From: Thermoplasmata archaeon
GTDB lineage: Archaea; Thermoplasmatota; E2; DHVEG-1
DNA length: 8,139 nucleotides
Assembly: GCA_003651045.1 (NCBI GenBank)
Contig: QMTJ01000041.1
Coordinates: forward strand, 1 to 8,139
Reading direction: 5' to 3'
The translations under genes and the position numbers were made by a program. This document shows positions 5,194 through 8,139 of the stretch, piece by piece; within the stretch, counting starts at the first letter, position 1, and each line of letters starts with the position of its first letter. The notes under the pieces were generated by a model that worked only from the letters and a program-made list of their open reading frames with translations, was not told where the DNA came from and made no database searches.

Positions 5194-6516
5194 ATGAAAA
5201 TAGACCCATGGAGTTCAACCACGTATCAAGATTATGCTCGTTTACGAGATGAATTTGGCATACAAGAGTTTACAGAAGAGTTATGGAAAGATTTACCAAA
5301 TCCTCATAGACTGCTTCGTAGAGGAGTAATCTTTGGACATCGAGGCTTCCAAATCATACATGACTCTATAAAAACCAAGAAGCCATGGGCTATACTCACG
5401 GGTTTAATGCCATCCGGGAGGATGCATCTTGGTCATAAAATGGTTATAGACGAAGTAGTATATTATCAGAGTACAGGTGCAGATGTTAACATAGCTATCG
5501 CAGATATTGAAGCATTTGCAACCCGTGGTCATACTTTAAAAGAAGCAAAAAAATTTGCTTTAACTGAATACCTTCCAAACTATATTGCATTAGGTTTAAA
5601 ACCAGAGAAATGCCGGGTGTATTTCCAATCCATGCAGCAGGATGTAAAAGACCTTGCATATATACTTGGTAAAAAAGTAAACTGGTCCCAAATGCAGGCG
5701 ACATACGGTTTCAACGGCATGAGTAACATGGCACATGTTTTTTCACCACTCATTCAAACAGGTGACATCCTTCATGTTCAACTAGAAAAATATGGTGGCG
5801 GTAGACCAACACTGGTACCAGTAGGTGTTGATCAAGATCCACATATACGATTAAGTAGAGACATCGTTCAGGCTCATCGGCTTTATAATGTTACTGTTAC
5901 AAAAGATAATAGGATAGGTGTTTTTGTAAAAACCAATAAAAACGTTAGTGAATTACTTGATAATGCAGAAAAAATCCTGCAAGATCTTAGTTTTAAAAAA
6001 CTAAACCGGATAACCAGTTATAAAGCAATCTATATACTTGATGCAGAGGAGGAGGATATATCTCATATTGATGAAGCATTAATAAAAACTGAAACAAAAT
6101 TTGGAGGATATGGTTTTTTCCAACCATCAGCGACGTTTCATAGATTTATGACTGGTCTTACTGGTGAAAAAATGTCATCGTCTAAACCAGAGACAGCTAT
6201 TTTTTTAACTGATACACCTGAAGAAGCTACTAAGAAAATCATGAATTCAAAAACTGGAGGAGGAGTAACCTTAGCAGAACAAAAAAAACATGGTGGAAAA
6301 CCAGATGAGTGCGTAGTTTACGAGTTATTTTTATATCATCTTATAGAGGACGACAAAGAGTTACAGGAGATATATAATTCTTGCAGAGCCGGTGAAAAAA
6401 CCTGTGGGGAGTGTAAAAAATACGCTATAGAGCTCATGAAAGAGCTGCTATTGGATTTAAAAAGAAAAAGAGAGTCTATGAAGGATACTAGAATCCAACG
6501 TTATCTAGAAAAATAG
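5194..6516 (+). CDS. trpS: Tryptophanyl-tRNA synthetase
   Basis: This 440-residue class I synthetase charges tRNA-Trp with tryptophan using ATP. The signature HLGH (78-81, within MPSGRMHLGHKM) is the HIGH motif and KMSSS (326-330) is the KMSKS motif. GVDQDPHIRLSRD (211-223) and GFFQPSATFHRFMTGL flank the active site and mark the archaeal/eukaryotic type. Between them, about 80 residues (224-305) form a segment that looks long next to the shorter archaeal enzymes I recall. The C-terminal part has CRAGEKTCGECK (C397, C404, C407), also expected in this type. The start at 5194 has a weak AGGA site 5 nt upstream and leaves a normal N-terminus. It is followed by T8 and a convergent gene 19 nt away. 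Confidence 0.97.
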   Translation: MKIDPWSSTTYQDYARLRDEFGIQEFTEELWKDLPNPHRLLRRGVIFGHRGFQIIHDSIKTKKPWAILTGLMPSGRMHLGHKMVIDEVVYYQSTGADVNIAIADIEAFATRGHTLKEAKKFALTEYLPNYIALGLKPEKCRVYFQSMQQDVKDLAYILGKKVNWSQMQATYGFNGMSNMAHVFSPLIQTGDILHVQLEKYGGGRPTLVPVGVDQDPHIRLSRDIVQAHRLYNVTVTKDNRIGVFVKTNKNVSELLDNAEKILQDLSFKKLNRITSYKAIYILDAEEEDISHIDEALIKTETKFGGYGFFQPSATFHRFMTGLTGEKMSSSKPETAIFLTDTPEEATKKIMNSKTGGGVTLAEQKKHGGKPDECVVYELFLYHLIEDDKELQEIYNSCRAGEKTCGECKKYAIELMKELLLDLKRKRESMKDTRIQRYLEK

Positions 6517-6525
6517 TAATTATAA

Positions 6526-6533
6526 TTTTTTTT
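6526..6533 (+). terminator. Poly-T terminator after trpS
   Basis: Eight T lie 10 nt after the trpS stop, in the 19-nt gap before the convergent 170 aa gene. A-rich codons at the end of trpS (about 6507-6513) could pair with it. It fits archaeal U-tract termination. Confidence 0.5.
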
Positions 6534-6535
6534 CT

Positions 6536-7048
6536 TTATTCGTAGGGGCGATATAATCCGTCATCTGCTGCTATTTTTTCGAATTTCGTATCAAGTTTTT
6601 TCTGTTTAGATGAAAACATGTTATGTAAATTTTTAAAAGCATCTTTTGATGCAGAGGCTTTTCCTTTAACAGGCATGGTTATACCTAGATTCTCTTCTCC
6701 TTTAACTGCTGCTTCAAATATTTTCTGCGGATGGATTCCTTTTTCCAGGTTTTTTAAAATCTTTTGAAAATCACCTTGGATTATTCCAAAATCACCGTTT
6801 AATTTTGATATTTCTGCTTCAATGTCGTCGTCAATATGTCTCGCTATTTTTCCACCTATTCCTTTTACTTCGTAAGGGTTTTTCTGGTATTCTTTTAAAA
6901 GATAGACACCTATCTTTGGGTTGAAAACATAGTAATCCATGGAGAGTAGTTTTTCATCTCTCCCAAATATTGCCTTCCATCCTTTAGGGTGTTTTTTTCC
7001 TTCTCGTATAACCTCGTTTAAGATTTCGTTTCTTGTTTTTATTTTCAC
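6536..7048 (-). CDS. Conserved-looking hypothetical protein, 170 aa
   Basis: The frame starts at a GTG (7046-7048) and encodes a soluble, Lys-rich protein with no signal peptide, membrane segment or cysteine. Visible blocks are GKKHPKGWKAIFGRDEK near the N-terminus, SMDYYVFNPKIGVYLLKEYQ (36-55), GIGGKIARHIDDDIEAEIS with a Gly-rich turn, GDFGIIQGDFQKILKNLEKG, and the tail ADDGLYRPYE. Length and codon use are coding, and the strong TATA box in front supports a real gene. It is convergent with trpS and divergent from the CBS protein, so the context gives no function. No Shine-Dalgarno is evident and the TATA is about 27 nt from GTG, which suggests a leaderless transcript. I do not recognise the family. 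Confidence 0.85.
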   Translation of the reverse strand: MKIKTRNEILNEVIREGKKHPKGWKAIFGRDEKLLSMDYYVFNPKIGVYLLKEYQKNPYEVKGIGGKIARHIDDDIEAEISKLNGDFGIIQGDFQKILKNLEKGIHPQKIFEAAVKGEENLGITMPVKGKASASKDAFKNLHNMFSSKQKKLDTKFEKIAADDGLYRPYE

Positions 7049-7067
7049 TTTTTATCAACCTATGAAG

Positions 7068-7079
7068 TATTATATATAT
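7068..7079 (-). promoter_or_regulatory. TATA box of the 170 aa gene, leaderless type
   Basis: The minus strand reads ATATATATAATA, with AGAAAG just upstream as a possible BRE. The spacing places the transcription start at or very near the GTG at 7048. Confidence 0.6.
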
Positions 7080-7108
7080 GCTTTCTATATATGTAAGTGT
7101 GTTAGGTG

Positions 7109-7117
7109 TTTATAAAA
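7109..7117 (+). promoter_or_regulatory. Candidate TATA box for the CBS-domain gene
   Basis: TTTATAAAA is a near-consensus box and would start transcription near 7139, leaving a 26-nt leader with GGGTGG (7153-7158) before the ATG. A second box, TTTTTAAATAG (7134-7144), would instead give a leaderless transcript. Both are plausible. Confidence 0.5.
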
Positions 7118-7164
7118 TTGTTCTCAATTAATGTTTTTAAATAGATAGTATTGGGTGGTTTGTT

Positions 7165-7584
7165 ATGCTTGTTAAAGAGGTTATGACTAAAAAGGTTGTC
7201 ACGATTGAGCATGATAAGACTGTTTTAGATGCCTGTAACTTGTATAGGGATAAAAAAATCGGTTGTCTTATTGTAATAGAAAATGGAAACTGTGTTGGAA
7301 TTGTTACTGAACGTGATATTATTGAAAGAACAATCTGTGCACGTAGAGATCCTGAAAAAACAAGGGTTAGAGAGATTATGTCTACTAATCTTAAAACAAT
7401 TCATGCATTGGATTCTATTGAAAAAGCCCTTGCAGTTATGAGGGATAACAACATTAAAAAATTACCTGTTATTGTGAAAGAAGGAGTTGTGGGGATAATT
7501 ACTGTTACTGATATATCTAGGGCACGTCCTGATCTCTCAAAAAGATTTATTGAATCCTGGGTTAAACCTGTATGGAGAGACTAA
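7165..7584 (+). CDS. Two-CBS-domain protein
   Basis: This 139-residue protein is a tandem CBS pair (Bateman module) with nothing attached. The first domain (about 1-60) shows VKEVMTKKVVTI and GIVTERDI (45-52). The second (about 67-126) shows VREIMSTNLKTI and GIITVTDISR (110-119). Such stand-alone modules bind adenine nucleotides or similar ligands in the cleft between domains and act as sensors, usually by partnering another protein; the ligand here is unknown. The C-terminal tail SWVKPVWRD is aromatic and basic. The ATG follows a GGTGG-like site by 6 nt. It is divergent from the 170 aa gene and convergent with the small ORF pair. The stop codon merges into the shared inverted-repeat terminator. 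Confidence 0.93.
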   Translation: MLVKEVMTKKVVTIEHDKTVLDACNLYRDKKIGCLIVIENGNCVGIVTERDIIERTICARRDPEKTRVREIMSTNLKTIHALDSIEKALAVMRDNNIKKLPVIVKEGVVGIITVTDISRARPDLSKRFIESWVKPVWRD

Positions 7585-7608
7585 AAAAACTTATTAGAAT
7601 TTTTTTAG
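7581..7608. terminator. Bidirectional terminator, CTAAAAAAA/TTTTTTTAG inverted repeat
   Basis: A perfect 9-bp inverted repeat (7581-7589 with 7600-7608) has a 10-nt loop. It overlaps the CBS stop codon (7582-7584) on one side and the stop codon of the 27 aa ORF (7605-7607) on the other. Each strand presents a T7 tract, so it can serve both convergent units. Confidence 0.6.
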
Positions 7609-7688
7609 ATGTTAACCCAGACTATTGGTATCTCTTGGGGTATATTTTTTTTATTTTTACTGTTTTTTGATTTATTTTTGTTTTCCAT
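7605..7688 (-). CDS. 27-codon small ORF, coupled to the 42-codon ORF
   Basis: The product starts MENKNKSKNSKNKKN, a Lys/Asn/Ser-rich basic stretch, and ends IPQEIPIVWVNI, a short hydrophobic tail. The ATG lies one base after the stop of the 42-codon ORF, and a GAGG site within the last Glu codons of that ORF is 9 nt upstream, a layout suited to translational coupling. The sharp change from polar to hydrophobic composition and the stop exactly inside the bidirectional terminator support a real end. The family is unknown. The basic part could be chance in AT-rich DNA, since AAA and AAT codons are common. Confidence 0.45.
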   Translation of the reverse strand: MENKNKSKNSKNKKNIPQEIPIVWVNI

Positions 7689-7689
7689 T

Positions 7690-7818
7690 TTATTTTTCCT
7701 CTTCCTTTTTTGCTTTTAAAGCAAGTGCTTTTGCTCTTCTTCCAACAACTGATACTTTTACGATAAACTCCATTTCTTTTGCTTCTTGTGCACTTGAGAT
7801 TTGCCCGACAATCATCAT
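7690..7818 (-). CDS. 42-codon small ORF, unknown function
   Basis: Starting at the ATG at 7818 (a second ATG follows directly), the product reads MMIVGQISSAQEAKEM, then EFIVKVSVVGRRAKALAL and a Lys/Glu tail. GAGGAG at 7829-7834 is a strong Shine-Dalgarno about 10 nt before the ATG. Composition is protein-like: alternating hydrophobic residues (FIVKVSVV) suggest a beta strand, followed by a basic helix. There is no membrane segment or cysteine. It leads a two-ORF unit with the 27-codon ORF and has its own TATA box and an inverted repeat upstream. I do not recognise the family. Confidence 0.62.
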   Translation of the reverse strand: MMIVGQISSAQEAKEMEFIVKVSVVGRRAKALALKAKKEEEK

Positions 7819-7853
7819 ATTTTATCGCTCCTCACTTTTTGTTTTGTAGTTTT

Positions 7854-7862
7854 TATTTAAAA
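7854..7862 (-). promoter_or_regulatory. Candidate TATA box of the small ORF pair
   Basis: The minus strand reads TTTTAAATA. The predicted start is near 7831-7834, at the Shine-Dalgarno site, giving a very short leader. The inverted repeat at 7869-7904 lies just upstream, where an activator or repressor could act. Confidence 0.45.
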
Positions 7863-7868
7863 GGTGTT

Positions 7869-7904
7869 GTTGTACAACTGTTACCAGGGTTCTTTACAGT
7901 TGTA
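7869..7904. repeat. Inverted repeat with three GTTGTA half-sites
   Basis: TACAACTGT (7873-7881) and ACAGTTGTA (7896-7904) form a perfect 9-bp inverted repeat with a 14-nt spacer. The left arm also overlaps a 10-bp palindrome GTTGTACAAC (7869-7878), so the half-site GTTGTA occurs three times. It ends 7 bp from the TATA box of the small ORFs. It could be an operator, or a hairpin in RNA read through from the upstream gene. Confidence 0.5.
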
Positions 7905-7912
7905 GCCAGAAT

Positions 7913-7929
7913 AAAAAAAAGAAGAAAAA
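7913..7929 (-). terminator. T-rich terminator after the partial gene at the window end
   Basis: The minus strand reads T5, CTTC, T8 about 20 nt after the stop codon at 7950-7952, which itself continues into an A-tract. It fits archaeal U-tract termination and separates this gene from the small ORF pair. Confidence 0.5.
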
Positions 7930-7949
7930 TTGTAAAGGGTTTGTTTTTT

Positions 7950-8139
7950 TTATATTGAAATTTCAAATGGTTTTAATGCTGGTATTAAGTCAATATTGTA
8001 CCAGATGAATTCTGTTTTCCAAGGTATGTTTCTCAACCGGCCTTTTATTATTTTTGGACCAATCTTAAGAGTTCGATTACCCCAGTAATTCCTCAGCCAG
8101 ATGTTGAATATAACAGATTCAAAAGTTGCATGTAACTTG
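7950..8139 (-). CDS. C-terminal 62 residues of an unidentified protein (partial)
   Basis: One minus-strand frame is open from the window edge to TAA at 7950-7952. Readable segments are KLHATFESVIFNIWLRNYWG, TLKIGPKIIKGRLRNIPW and EFIWYNIDLIPALKPFEISI. It is rich in aromatic and hydrophobic residues but is not a clear membrane span. The start and most of the gene lie beyond 8139. I cannot assign a family. It is upstream of the small ORF pair on the same strand but separated by a T-rich terminator. Confidence 0.7.
   Translation of the reverse strand, partial: KLHATFESVIFNIWLRNYWGNRTLKIGPKIIKGRLRNIPWKTEFIWYNIDLIPALKPFEISI

Noticed and set aside
7625..7849. 74-codon plus-strand ORF rich in Phe
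   Set aside because: It is the complement of the small minus-strand ORFs, is almost all Phe/Tyr/Ser from T-rich DNA, and has no ribosome-binding site.
1..8139. CRISPR array, insertion sequence, toxin-antitoxin or other defence system
   Set aside because: I saw no spaced direct repeats, transposase or nuclease domains. The small ORF pair lacks recognisable toxin or antitoxin features.

Overview
The window is a gene-dense stretch of an AT-rich archaeal genome. The informational genes are all archaeal in type: an archaeal/eukaryotic PCNA clamp, RNase P protein Pop5/Rnp2, transcription factor S, EF-1A, ribosomal protein S10 and an archaeal/eukaryotic-type TrpRS. Shine-Dalgarno GGAGG sites sit next to archaeal TATA boxes, and neither tRNA gene encodes CCA. 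The EF-1A sequence suggests a euryarchaeal, Thermoplasmata-related lineage. This placement is an inference from memory of family members, not from an alignment or tree.

Left block, minus strand (1-2915). Reading leftwards there is a 53-60 aa unknown protein, a Nudix hydrolase and TFS pair separated by 3 nt, a 229 aa secreted or membrane-anchored unknown protein with its own TATA box, PCNA, and the 5' part of rnp2. The rnp2 frame has no ATG, GTG or TTG start.

Centre, plus strand (2930-6516). A short coding-like remnant lies just before tRNA-Val(GAC). EF-1A, S10 and tRNA-Ser(TGA) follow in an order that I recall as common in euryarchaea, and then TrpRS. Each of these units has its own plausible TATA box, so this is a conserved neighbourhood rather than clearly one transcript.

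Right block (6517-8139). An unknown 170 aa protein on the minus strand is divergent from a two-CBS-domain protein on the plus strand. Converging on the CBS gene is a pair of small minus-strand ORFs (42 and 27 codons, one base apart, each with a Shine-Dalgarno site). Upstream of them are a TATA box, a 9-bp inverted repeat, and the C-terminal end of an unidentified protein that runs off the window.

Most genes serve replication, transcription, tRNA maturation and translation. The accessory interest lies in the unknown proteins, the coupled small ORFs, the odd rnp2 start, and a recurrent 3'-end design in which the stop codon runs into an A-tract followed 8-10 nt later by a T-tract. I saw no mobile element, CRISPR array or defence system, and I do not claim a new system here.
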